Part shown: positions 8,876 through 18,660 of the stretch, piece by piece
Layout of the letters: every line of letters begins with the position of its first letter
Numbering within the stretch: the first letter of the stretch is position 1
Source of the DNA: Pelargonium cotyledonis
Taxonomy: Eukaryota; Streptophyta; Magnoliopsida; Geraniales; Geraniaceae
DNA: 21,288 nucleotides
Direction of reading: 5' to 3'
Assembly (NCBI GenBank): GCA_036897625.1
Contig: JAYMTA010001191.1
Coordinates: 1 to 21,288 of the forward strand
Program-made: the position numbers and the translations under genes
Notes under the pieces: model-generated
Seen by the model: only the letters and a program-made list of their open reading frames with translations
What the model was told of the DNA's origin: nothing
Database searches by the model: none

Positions 8876-11800
8876 TTAGTCTGAGTCCCTCCCAGAGCCT
8901 GAAGACGAGTCTCCGTTTGAAGAATCCTCCCCGTTTGACAAGTTTGGTGAGCTTCCTCGGTTTTTTCCGGGTCTTGTTCGAACGTTAACCCCCATGGGGA
9001 AGGGCACCTGCATACGTGAAGAAAAATCTCGGGGTCAAATCTATTTCTACGTAATAACTAATAAGTATGGAAAGCTTGTGTGAGTAGTTAAAGTAATTAA
9101 GAATAATCAATTCTTCGTCTATTTCAAAATGAGTGTCCATCTTCTTTTTTGAATCACTTGAGTTTGTTAAAACAAAGTTTTATACAAAAGCACATGAAGG
9201 AAAGTAAAGTTTGCAATTTGGACCCGAAACCGCAGACGGTTAACTTTTGGGCTGGGTTTGCAATGTGCAAGTGAGGGTCGGGTTTGGCATCCCGCACTAA
9301 GACATTTTTCTATGTAAAACTGAGTGTGAGTCAGGATTGTGCTAGGCCTTTTCAACCCGAATTGCCAACTCTAAATGAATGTTAAGCACTAATCAAGTTA
9401 TCATCAATTTTTGCCATAAAAAAAATATACACTCATTTTGGGACAGAGGGAGCAACTAATTGAATATAAGTGTGCCCAGAAGGCGGAAGCAATGTTTGTA
9501 CCTGATCGCCTGCATTGGGGCCATCAGTATTGAAGAGAATGGGTCGGCATCCCTTATCCTCATTCATCAAGCTTGAATTTTGAAAATGGGCGATGAGGGC
9601 CGATTTCCCTTGTATGCGAGCATATGCAATTGAAGCGACCTTTTCGCTGTTAAACTTCTCCCATTTCTTTCCATTGAATGCCTGACAAAAAAATAGGATT
9701 TCTTTCCCACTTTTAGCTTTGGTCCAATACATATTTTCAATTGTCTTAAAGCTTAAACATGAAACAAACCTGATAAAACGGGATGATCTGCCTAGGATCG
9801 GTCATGTTGATGAATGCATACCCCACATTGCATTTGTTCTGCAGCAAATTTGAAAAATTAATGAATAGTTGAATACTACAAACAGAAATTCCATAGTTCC
9901 TTACAAATTCTCACCCTTCATTTGCAAAGTGAAAAAAAGAGATCTTTCAGAGAGAAGACACCTACCTTAAAGTCAATTGGAAGGTAAAGGAAATCGTATG
10001 TTCCTCGATGGTGTTCATCAATAGCAGCCAAAAGCATCTTTGAGGTATACCTGAAATTACAACCATATTACGTCAAAAATCATGAATTGAGAATGTGAGA
10101 ACTTCCAATTCTGACAAGCATCAAGTTCTATATATCTGATATAGTCAACCAATGAAACGATGGTCCTGTTGTTGTAAGAATATAGGTCTAAGTGAATGGT
10201 AACGAGGTCCAATGGAACTATTTCCTTGAGGTGGCAATTTGGACCCGAATGGCGGGCACTTGGAATCTGACCGGCAAACTTTTTGCAGGTTTGGTCGGGT
10301 GGCATAAAATAGACCTGATTAATTTACGGGTCATTGTGGGTAATCCACACTCAAATCACACATTTTCTTTATAAAACTTGTGACCCGCACCTTTGACGGG
10401 TCAGGATCGGATTAGATTTTCCAACATGAACCCGAAAAATGCGCCTCCCTTACTCACTCATACCAATTTTCACACCAAGAAGAATATATGTAAATAAAAC
10501 ATCCGAGTATGGAAGTTTTCTAGAATGAAAAATCACATACTTGTTTGGGATGTTCTTTATCATTAGTGTTGTTCGGTTGTCCTCCCCTCGCCTTATGCGT
10601 TCAATATCCAGCTCAAACTGCTTCTTGTTGTCTGCCTGATTGGAACCGCCTTCATTTCTACGGCTTCTAACACGTTCATTAGGGGAATCAAATGAATTCA
10701 TCATGGGGATCATTTGAGCTCTTCCAGGAAACATCATGCACCTCTGATGATGAGAATGGAGACCCGCATTTTTAGGAGGAATTGACATATCCATACCATT
10801 TCCACCACTATGAGAAAAGATGTTCTGAGAAGCAAGTTCCATCGAGTGAAGAGAACTATTAGACATTCTCGTATTCCCGAGAGAACCTGGGTGAAAACCA
10901 GAAGCCTCCTGAGATTCCCCTGCATACGAATTACGCCGGTCCCAGATAGATGGATTAACAGCTGGAGCTGACCCAACATGGAGGTTATTGGTGGATAAAA
11001 CTGAGTTCAGCATATGAGATGGTGCTCTTGGAAGTCCATGCAGTCTCAGTGGAGGATGAGCAGTACACATTCCATTTACAAAAGATGCAGAAGGCGAGTT
11101 TGGCCACATCATTCCTTGAGGCTGGGGGTGATAGGAGTTACTCCATGTATAGCGATGTCCAGGGAGAATGCAGCTTCCATTACCAGAAGAACCATAAACT
11201 GAAAAAGCAAAACAGTTTTTAATTAACCAACTATTCAAAGAATCATTTTAAAATATAATTCATAAAACTCGAACATATTACGATGTAACAATTGCTAGGC
11301 AATAGCAGGATGGTAAAGCACAGCTTTGAGGAAACTGCTCACAAAGACTTCACTTGTACTACAACAGACATTACGAGCAGAAACTGCTCACGAAGACTTC
11401 GAGGACAAAATATATACTTTCAAGACTTCAAAGAACAAGGGAGGTAATGCACAGCTTTGGATGCAGAGGCCCCACCATTGTTTATGGATTTTAATATTTT
11501 CTTTATTGACATTAATAAAAAAACTTTCAAACATATTAAGAACACACCTCTTGCTAGCTAGGAAAGCAGGAAAATGAAACATGAAAGCAATAACTGTACA
11601 TAGAGATCCAAGAAGCATACCACCGTCATTTAGTTCCATTAGATGCCCATCTGAGTGCACTCTACTAAATTGTCTGTTATCAATTCTTTCTACTGGTCTG
11701 GGACTGATATTTGCAGCCACAGTGCCTGGAGAAATGCAGTTGGTCAAACCATCCTGATACTCTGGAAGTGAATGTGGATGAAAAGCTGGGGTGCTTCGGA

Positions 11801-14800
11801 TATCAAATTTCAATGTGCCTTGGGAGTGGCCAGACTCGGAAAGACAAGATTGAATGCCAGCTGATTGAACTCTCGTCAGAGAGGGTAAGCTTTTAGGTAC
11901 ACTGGAAGAAATCCCTGAATGAAATGCAGTTTCTAAATATGGACTAATCGGGGACCGTATTGAAGAATGCCCACCCAACATGGTTACATTATCCATGCTT
12001 GAAGATGTGATTGTTCCATGTCCAAGCGATCCTGTTAAAATGCTTTATGAGAAAACAAGATGATACAGTTTGCTCCAGAATCAACAATATAGAATGGGAA
12101 AAGTATTTATAAATTGCAATAATCATACCAAAGATTCCAGATATAGAATTATTAGGACTGTTAAGCTGTAGATAAGACCCATCTTCATCTTGATCCAACT
12201 CTGAAGAAAACTGTTGCATCAAACTGAAGCGAAGGGAAAAATTCAGGAAATGGAAATGTGTGTATGTGTGTGCGAGAGAGAGAGAGAGAGAGAGAGTTGA
12301 CCCAAAGAAATACGTGAAAGAAATTAAAAATCAGGGAGTTTGACTTCCGCATTGAGTTCTAGTAAGGTGTACACCCTAAAAAAATACTCCGGCAGAAAAT
12401 AATTAGTAAATATGGTAATATTTAGTTAAGAGACTCAATTTTTTTATTTATTTATGATAAGCAGTTAAAAGACTCAATTTGGTCCATGTAGTTTCAAATA
12501 TGGACTCAAAATAGTTCTTGCAGTTAGTTTTCGTCAATTTCTCTGTTAAGTGGACTGACGTAAAATTTAAATATATTAAATAATTATTTTTATTCAACAG
12601 TGATGGTCCGACTGTACTAAACAACTCAAGTGACCAACAAATGACCTGTCACGTCAGCAAAATAATCGGAAATAATAATAATTTAATATATTTTAAATTC
12701 CACGTCAGACCACTTAATAGAGAAACTAACGGCAAAAACTATTTTGGGTCCATATTTGAAAGTGCATAGACTATTTCAGGTTATAAAAAGTTCAGGTACC
12801 AAATTGGTCAAGGACCAAATTGAGTCTTTTACCTACTATTTACACCCAACAATATACATCAAAGTATATTCTTCCCCCAACTTTTAAGGTTTGAGTTTAA
12901 TTTCAGCGAGAGAATGACAACAAATGTACACGAAATACGAATTTGTACCGTCTAGCACCGCCTGGCCGACTTGGTTCAAGTTTAATCTGCTTCCCAGCAA
13001 TATCACTATTGTTCAGTCCATGGAGTGCAGCCTCTGCAGCTCTAATATCATAGTATTCAATAAATTTGTGATGACTTCTATGTGGGGTTTCACGAATCTG
13101 TATTTCAGAAACAAGAATAAACAATTGTGTTAGTACCCTGGTTTTCTTTCTTGTTTTGAGTACAAAGATAAGAATCAATAAGCAAACCTACCTCTTTTAT
13201 TTCTCCGTAGACCCCAAAAGTTTGAAGAAGTTCCTCATTTGAAATGGAAGCATCAAGGTTAAATGCCACAAGAGTGCCCTGATTAATATCCTTTTCAGAC
13301 GGGTTGTCCTGAAAACAGGCAACAAAAATACAGGGAGGCAAGAAATAAGACATACGCACATAATACATATACGGAAAAAAAAAGAACAAAGAAAAAAGAA
13401 ATGCATGCAAATAATGATAGTTACAGCATTCCCACAATGACGGCAAGATAATGATAAGATAAACAGCATCAAATATTGTACCAGAAAGGATGAAATATAA
13501 ACGCTAACCTTTGGAATCGAATAATGTATGTCCAGCTTCCTACGCCTCAATGGTTTGTTCTGGAGGGCTTTCATTGCATTTCGGGCGGCCCTTATATCAT
13601 AATAGGAGATCATCACAAAACCACGATGCTTGCAGGCTGTATAAAGAGTGCGAATATCTCCAAATTGCTGCTCTCAGGATGAGAAAATTTCTATAGTAAG
13701 AATAGCATTTTATTGCAAATCAAGAATCACAAAAGGAACATAAAAGATGCACAAACCTCAAAAAGAGTCTTTAACTCAGAATCTTCGACATTGCTATTAA
13801 TATTTCTCACAAACAGCGTTCTCGAAGGATGTTCACCATAAGGGTGTTCTCCAACTAATGAACTGCCCAGCTGACCGTTAGTAATTCCTCCTGGAAATTC
13901 TGAATTCCTTTGTCCTAAAGAGGAACTGTCATCTCCTAGATCCATTCCCCCAACACTATTGAAGAGGTCTAGTTCCTCCAAATCATCTCCACCATTGGGT
14001 TGACCAAAATACTGAAGCCGTTCAGTCACTCCAGAAAGCAAATCATCATCGTCAGGGAGGAGGTTTCCAATTGTTTGTGCCTCAATTTCTTTAGTGGATT
14101 CTAGAGGTTCCTCTTCCTCATAATGGGAGGCCGTGGTATCAACTGAATGGCCATATGGAGCATTATTTTGTGCTAACCTCACTGCAACAAGAAAATGCAC
14201 ATAAAGCTACAGAGTTATGATCTAAAATTCTAAATGTAGAGCATCAAAAGCCAGTAATACGCCTGCATACTAAAAACCAAATCCATACAGCACTGCAATT
14301 AAAGGAATAAGACATGGATCACTACTAGCATAACAGCCAGCTTCAGTTCAAACACATATAGAAAAGAAGTGGGAGAGAGAAGACTTACACTTCTGATTAA
14401 ATAACTCTGTCATTGAGCTTGAGAAGAGATTATTCTCATATTGAATACCAATCATATCAATTTTGTTGTTTTCAGCAACGTAAGGCATTGGCTGAACCGT
14501 ATTATAGTCCAGAGATCTCGACATAGTACAGGAACGGTTGGATGCTCTTTCTGCTCCCACTGCATTCCTATCTAAGCCAACTTTTAATTTCTGATCTTGA
14601 ATCAGGCGAGACTCGAAATGTCCAAAGGAATTCATTATGTGACCTTCCTCCAAGGGGGGTGAAGCAACTGGCTTCTCACTGCCTGTTGAAAGATAAAGAT
14701 CAACTTTAAATCCTTGACTAATATAAATTGCATTTACTACAATAAGACAAAGATGGCTTAGATTGAAGATTAGATTCCCACCTCCTAACAGTTAATTCAT

Positions 14801-15534
14801 CACATAATCTATGTATTGATAATAATAACTCCCATAAATTCATCATACCTCGCAACTTGCACAATTAAATACAGAGTATCAATTTTGCTAAGCCAAAATG
14901 CCACAACATCAACTGTTCTACCTAAGATCATGTTTACATTACCTTTTAAATTTACTAAAGATCATTTCAACACAACATAATGTAAGACTAAGCAACCAGA
15001 AGGTTACATTTAATTTATTGAATTGCTATTTTCAATCATGTTAACACAAAACAACCAGAAGCTTGCAGATAATCCCCACACAGATTCAAACTTCCAGTAA
15101 ACAAGGTTCCCCTATTTTTCTTATTATCTACATCCAGAGACATTACAAATAATGATATTAAAAAGTATACTTATCCAAAACATAACCTATCAAAGCAAAT
15201 AAGTCCATACAATAGATTGTTGCTCACACTTAATTCTTAAAAGACAGATCAGTAAGACTTATGTAATGATATAACTTAAAGATACTGACCATTGTGGTTG
15301 GCCGGGGTGTCTGACTTCCAAAACCCAACTTGCCTCTGCCAAGTAGATAGCATAAGGAAATTAAGCATAAGTGGAATATGAGAAATGAGAAATAAAAAGA
15401 ATATCCCAATCTCAACCTATATATATATATATATAAATGTCAATTTAATTTAATACCTCGTTCAGAAAGCTTGCATCGCCTGAGAAGAAAGATGATGAGG
15501 GAAAGCGCTTCAGGTCCATTATTTCAGATGGCAT
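8876..15534 (-). CDS. Mei2-like RNA-binding protein with three RRM domains, complete, 14 coding exons
   Basis: Coding exons in reading order are 15534-15457, 15335-15290, 14682-14389, 14181-13757, 13667-13509, 13308-13192, 13097-12949, 12223-12129, 12031-11621, 11198-10541, 10050-9966, 9838-9770, 9681-9502 and 9007-8876. These total 2898 nt, or 965 residues, with all phases consistent and GT-AG introns. The N-terminal part carries family motifs ENNLFSSSMTELF and EAQTIGNLLPDDDDL. RRM1 spans about residues 260-334 (RTLFVRNI and HRGFVMISYYD as RNP elements). RRM2 spans about 345-417. The Mei2-type C-terminal RRM covers about 800-922, from TTLMIKNIPNKYTSK through [20 protein letters not shown] to CRPILFNTDGPNAGDQ. 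A long serine- and proline-rich linker lies between RRM2 and RRM3. Plant Mei2-like proteins are relatives of fission yeast Mei2; in plants they act in meiosis and meristem or leaf development. ARRLMQQ straight after RRM2 recalls the AML2/3/5 type, from memory only. A TAG stop lies in frame 18 bases before the ATG. Confidence 0.95.
9111..9454. mobile_element. Stowaway/mariner-like MITE in the last intron of the Mei2-like gene
   Basis: The left end contains CGTCTATTTCAAAATGAGTG. The reversed right end contains CCTCTGTCCCAAAATGAGTG, the familiar plant MITE terminus. The two ends match in about 19 of 26 aligned bases and point towards each other. The intron (9008-9501) consists mostly of this element, and no splice site is touched. 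The flanking target duplication is unclear. A second element is nested inside it. Confidence 0.6.
9211..9371. mobile_element. Small element nested inside the Stowaway-like MITE
   Basis: TTGCAATTTGGACCCGAA at the left and the reverse complement of TTCAACCCGAATTGCC at the right form imperfect inverted ends of the GGCAATT type. The internal sequence is GC-richer than its host. The same type of end occurs at 10232 in another intron of this gene and, reversed, near 6940 in OTU1. Nesting means that this copy inserted after the outer one. Confidence 0.5.
10231..10440. repeat. GGCAATTTGGACCCG-type element in intron 10 of the Mei2-like gene
   Basis: GTGGCAATTTGGACCCGAAT at about 10231 is nearly the same as the end of the nested element at 9211. 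The segment contains several CCCG and CGGGT words (GACCCGCACC, GACGGGTCAGG, AACCCGAAAA), unlike the surrounding AT-rich intron. The right border is uncertain because no clear inverted end was found. Confidence 0.4.
12258..12296. repeat. (TG)n/(GA)n compound microsatellite in intron 7 of the Mei2-like gene
   Basis: A short TG-rich run is followed directly by an uninterrupted GA run at 12274-12296. On the coding strand this reads as a CT tract lying about 50 bases upstream of the acceptor for the exon at 12223, so it may serve as part of the polypyrimidine environment. Confidence 0.9.
12464..12832. mobile_element. Long-terminal-inverted-repeat foldback MITE in intron 7 of the Mei2-like gene
   Basis: The outer ends are GTTAAAAGACTCAATTTGG on the left and, reversed, GGTAAAAGACTCAATTTGG on the right. 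The inverted similarity continues inward through TTTCAAATATGGAC, CAAAATAGTT, TTAAGTGG and GACGT, over more than 100 bases per arm. The left arm has a deletion of about 40 bases near its tip. A second partial copy of the tip (AAGAGACTCAATTT) lies just outside at about 12428. The element is about 370 bases with no coding capacity. It makes up half of a 725-base intron and leaves the splice sites intact. Confidence 0.8.
14683..15289 (-). other. Intron 2 of the Mei2-like gene, no further feature seen
   Basis: This 607-base AT-rich intron separates the short exon at 15335-15290 from the exon at 14682. I see no inverted ends, no tandem repeat and no second exon in it. Confidence 0.6.
15418..15435. 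repeat. (TA)n microsatellite in intron 1 of the Mei2-like gene
   Basis: Nine TA units sit in the 121-base first coding intron, about 20 bases from the donor of the first coding exon. It is a simple repeat and likely polymorphic. Confidence 0.9.
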
Positions 15535-15861
15535 GATGAAACTTGCAATCTATTTGCCAGAAACTTTTCAAAAAATGCACCAGAAACTCCTTAATTGAAA
15601 ATGAAAATTCAAAATTTTCCCTCCAGTGAAGCAAATCTGCACAGCAAAAATTACAAATTGGTTCACCAAATACAAACACATTTAAAAAAAAAAATCAAGG
15701 AAAATTCAATTACTGTAAAAATATATTATTTTTTTATAATTGATATATCATCTCAAGATCTTATCCATAAAGCATTCAATTATTTCAAATAAAACAATAA
15801 TTAATAAGCAATTAATTCAGTTCCGCGACATGGCTCTTCATAATCATCTACACAATTGAAC

Positions 15862-16175
15862 AAACCAGCAGGAAAAAAAAATTCAAATCCACAAGCTAAT
15901 TTCCAGGTAGATCAAGAAGATGGCCCCATCATCAACTCAGTTCCAGATCAAAACACGTAAAAGCCAAAATTGAGCTCAATTCGCGGAATTAAAACGCGAA
16001 AACAGAACAATCGACGAAAAAGTTGACGACAAAACAAACCAGCCGAAGAAAAAAAAATACAAATTTCTCATAAATTGCAAATCCAGAAGCTAAGTTCCGG
16101 ATAGATCAACAAGATCACCTCCATCAACAACTCAGTTCCAGATCAAAACACCGAAATTGAGCTCGACTCGCGAGA
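15862..16175. repeat. About 195-bp tandem duplication in the leader intron of the Mei2-like gene
   Basis: Two diverged copies follow each other. Shared words are AAACCAGC, AAGCTAATTTCC versus AAGCTAAGTTCC (15895 and 16089), GTAGATCAAGAAGAT versus ATAGATCAACAAGAT, and CTCAGTTCCAGATCAAAACA (about 15936 and 16131). Then come AAATTGAGCTC words. The offset is 194-195 bases. The second copy has small indels. Confidence 0.75.
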
Positions 16176-16381
16176 TCAAACCGCGACACGCGCCTGAAAA
16201 CACGAACGGTGGAGTAAAAACAACAGAAGAAGACAAAACCTACCTTTTCTCGAAATCGAGGATCGGCTGGGGAAGCAGAAACGAGGGGGGGGCGAATTTA
16301 AGCAAGCCGGCGACAGAGAAATCGAATAAATTACAGCAAAAGGCAAGGTGAGATCGAGGAAGAGACAATCTAGAGCATCGT

Positions 16382-16432
16382 CTATGCCGTGCAAGATCCT
16401 CCAAAGCAGCTCCGATTCCTTTTTCCCTGCAT
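16382..16432 (-). other. Short upstream open reading frame in the Mei2-like leader
   Basis: An ATG at 16432 opens a 16-codon frame ending in TAG at 16382, inside the predicted first leader exon. A second minimal one (ATG CTC TAG) follows within about ten bases. If transcription starts upstream of 16432, both would precede the main start and could lower its translation. The peptide is not known to me; the effect is inference. Confidence 0.4.
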
Positions 16433-16581
16433 TGCACGTCAACCTCCTCTCACCCTAACTCGTTCCTTTGTTCACAATCTCGCAGCCACACGCTTCCTCT
16501 TCCTCTTCTGCCGGAATCTATGGAGTCGCCGGCGAGAGGAGCAAAATCTCCGGCGACAGAGAGGAGGAAGAGAGCGAGTAG

Positions 16582-16606
16582 GTGCGTGCGTGCGTGCGTG
16601 CGTGCG
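16582..16606. repeat. (GTGC)6 tetranucleotide repeat at the Mei2-like promoter or leader
   Basis: Six tandem GTGC units (GCAC on the gene strand) lie in the GC-rich 5' region. The length of this tract is likely to vary between individuals. It falls either in the leader or at the start site. Confidence 0.9.
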
Positions 16607-16869
16607 AGGCTCGGCTTGTTGGTCTGTGGCTGGAGAAGGAAACGGAGAGGGAGAGGTAATAAACGGTGGTGTGGACGGAGATCGGGTCCTGGAAACACGG
16701 GAGCTTGAGACTGGGGTTGGGCACCGTTACCGGTTTTAACGGCGTTAAGTCCCCGATCCGTTGTGTGGTCTCGGTGAAGGCAAATGGAAGTCTTTGTTGG
16801 TTGAGCTGTCGGGTTCATATCTCCCTCCAAGCCACGCTGGCACGAGCAAGCCGGGTAGTTTAACTAATA

Positions 16870-17321
16870 AACTTGTTTGAATTTACGATATTGCCCCTGG
16901 ATTGTGCTCCTTACCTAGGACTTGTAGTTTGGATCATGACTCGAACACGACACGAATTTAGACATGATTTAGTTGAGTTTAATCGGATTCGTGTTGAAAT
17001 TCTTTAATCCGCCTAGCTTGTTTAGTTAAATAAGTTGTAAGGTCATGTTAACCTATTTGACGTAATATTGAACTTACAACAAGACAAAAACATGACTTGC
17101 AAATTAACAGAAATTGTCGTTTTTGGCTAGCGTTGACAATCTGGAATGCAATGAGTGACTCGACACGGTTTTAGTGTGTTTGAGCATGGCATACCAGTAC
17201 ACGTGCTGTGTTTGCATTAGAGAATCCAGCAAGATAAATAATTGTGTTGTGTTTTTTTATATTATGTTTGAATTTTGAACACATACGACATATTATGACA
17301 TAATCAATGTTAAAATTGTAT
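16870..17321. other. Intergenic, degenerate dispersed repeat
   Basis: No gene is seen. Words such as CTCGAACACGACACGAATTT (about 16940) and GACTCGACACGG (about 17157) relate this stretch to the CGACACGAAC family found in OTU1 intron 7 and near 18510. Borders are not visible. Confidence 0.45.
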
Positions 17322-17334
17322 GTCAATGCTATTT

Positions 17335-17546
17335 ATTATTATTATTATTTTTTCTGAAAAGCAACGGGACAGCAGGCCTACGAAGGCCAGTGTTTCTCAC
17401 TTCTTAATGGATGGCGTCACTTTATTAGTTGTTAGTTCTCCTAAAACTCATAAATCTCACCCCATCTTGTCGGCAAGAATGCTCGTACCTGAACGAAAAA
17501 GAAAATCTAAAACGCATCAATCGTTGGACTCAACATGTCGTGATAC
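17335..17546 (-). mobile_element. SINE-like insertion with 13-bp target duplication
   Basis: GTCAATGCTATTT occurs at 17322-17334 and again at 17547-17559, directly flanking a 212-base segment. On the minus strand this segment begins GTATCACGACATG and ends in an (AAT)n-like A-rich tail. A short non-coding body, an A-rich 3' end and a duplication of this length are the marks of target-primed retroposition. I did not find clear A and B boxes of a Pol III promoter, so the SINE label is tentative. Confidence 0.55.
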
Positions 17547-17559
17547 GTCAATGCTATTT

Positions 17560-18290
17560 TTTTTTTGAAATGACAATATCATTAAATTATAATCAAAGTG
17601 CAAGTTAAAACCAGACATACTAGAGTAATCCAACCGAAATCAGACATAGAAATAGTAACCCGCATTAACCTATAAGCTACTAATTCGCTGATTCCAAACC
17701 AACGAGAATCATAATTTCTCGACAATGACCAAAATTAATAACAAAAAACCAGGCTCCTAACAAACAAATCTGAAGTAGCAAACCATATCCTAGCGACCCC
17801 TGATCCTAAAACGAGACCCGGAGCGGCTACAACAGGCAGACGGGTTCCAGTTTGAATAACAAAAACAACATAAAATGTCGTCAATAATATTGATAACCGA
17901 ACGCCATCCTTGAGTTATTGTTGATAAAGAGACCACCCAGCAGTACCGAACAATAACTAACAAAACAGTATAAAAACAACACCCAACAATGGGAGAAATT
18001 TCCATACGGGAAGAAAGACCACTTTTAAAACAAGAAAGCAAAAATCATACAAAACTAAAACGGAACGAGAGAAAGATGGAATACGAAACCGGTAAAAAGT
18101 TCTGGCGACAACAGATGAACTCCAACAGCGACGTCGGTGAGGATGGAATACGAAACCGGCACGAATACGGCGAGTGGATCGGCGGTTGGAGAGTGGTTGA
18201 GCGGCGGCTGGAGAGCGGCGGAATGGCGGCGGAATAGTGAAAGAAACGGAGACTAGGTTGGTGTGATTTTGGACAAAAATCCGACGGCAA
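17560..18290 (-). mobile_element. Retroposed element with poly(A) tail, minus orientation
   Basis: On the minus strand this stretch starts in a GC-rich, pyrimidine-rich leader-like segment (18290-18100). It passes through a T-rich body and ends AATGATATTGTCATTTC followed by a run of about ten A. That is the form of a reverse-transcribed RNA. The body resembles 19805-20215 in the same orientation: TCCTAGCGACCCCTGATCC at 17788 against TCCTAGCATCCCGGATCC at 19984. No reverse transcriptase frame is present, so it is truncated, non-autonomous or a processed pseudogene. The 5' border is not certain. Confidence 0.5.
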
Positions 18291-18499
18291 AACCGCCAGA
18301 GACAGTTAATTTCGTATTAAACCATAGCATTGATTATTTGCTTATTAATCTATATTTTACATATTGTGTCATATCTTATTTTAGATATGCAAGCTTACGA
18401 TTAACGGTAAAAAATATAGCACCTAAAGTAAAACGGTGAAAGTACACATTAATAGCACGATGAGCAGCATCAAGTGTAATTCACATTATCTCTCGTTAA

Positions 18500-18660
18500 T
18501 ATAAAATCGACACGAACATGACATGTCGACGCATTTATTAAACGTGTCGTACTATATTTGACATTCGAACATTATTATTAAAAGTGTTATATTTATATTT
18601 TTTATATGATACATATTTGAAATCTAACACAACATGGTAGCACGAATTGTCGACTCTAAC
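18500..18660. repeat. CGACACGAACATGAC repeat fragment
   Basis: AATCGACACGAACATGACAT at about 18507 faces GTGTCG near 18543, and CGAATTGTCGAC lies near 18643. The words match those in OTU1 intron 7 and at about 16940. It is a fragment of a dispersed family without clear ends. Confidence 0.4.

Larger units (their letters stand above)
15535..16690 (-). other. 5' leader of the Mei2-like gene with leader intron
   Basis: On the minus strand a GC- and pyrimidine-rich region (about 16690-16244) ends in GAGAAAAG before the strong donor GTAGGTTT, at 16243. A good acceptor TTTGCTGTGCAG ends at 15637, so the predicted leader intron is 15637-16243. A short second leader exon (15636-15535) would then join the ATG at 15534. 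There is no clear TATA box; instead CCTCTCCCTCTCC-type pyrimidine patches lie near 16640, as in many TATA-less plant promoters. The start of transcription is not determined. Confidence 0.55.

Noticed and set aside
10192..10374. Open frame on the plus strand inside intron 10 of the Mei2-like gene.
   Set aside because: It lies in repeat-derived intron sequence, antisense to the gene, and has no recognisable domain.
11711..11896. Plus-strand frame opposite a coding exon of the Mei2-like gene.
   Set aside because: It is the antisense shadow of the exon 12031-11621, whose minus-strand frame has the matching phases and composition of the Mei2-like linker.
16176..16437. Minus-strand frames of 65-88 codons in the Mei2-like leader as extended N termini or separate genes.
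   Set aside because: They begin at GTG or TTG, not ATG. A TAG stop sits in frame just before the ATG at 15534, so they cannot extend the main protein.
17322..17559. Direct repeats as a pair of LTRs.
   Set aside because: Only 13 bases are repeated, far too short for LTRs, and the inner segment has an A-rich tail as in target-primed insertion.
17547..18333. Inverted pair TCAATGCTAT (17548) and ATAGCATTGA (18324) as ends of a DNA transposon.
   Set aside because: The match is only 10 bases. The first copy is explained as a target duplication of the neighbouring insertion, and the sequence between has retroposon features.
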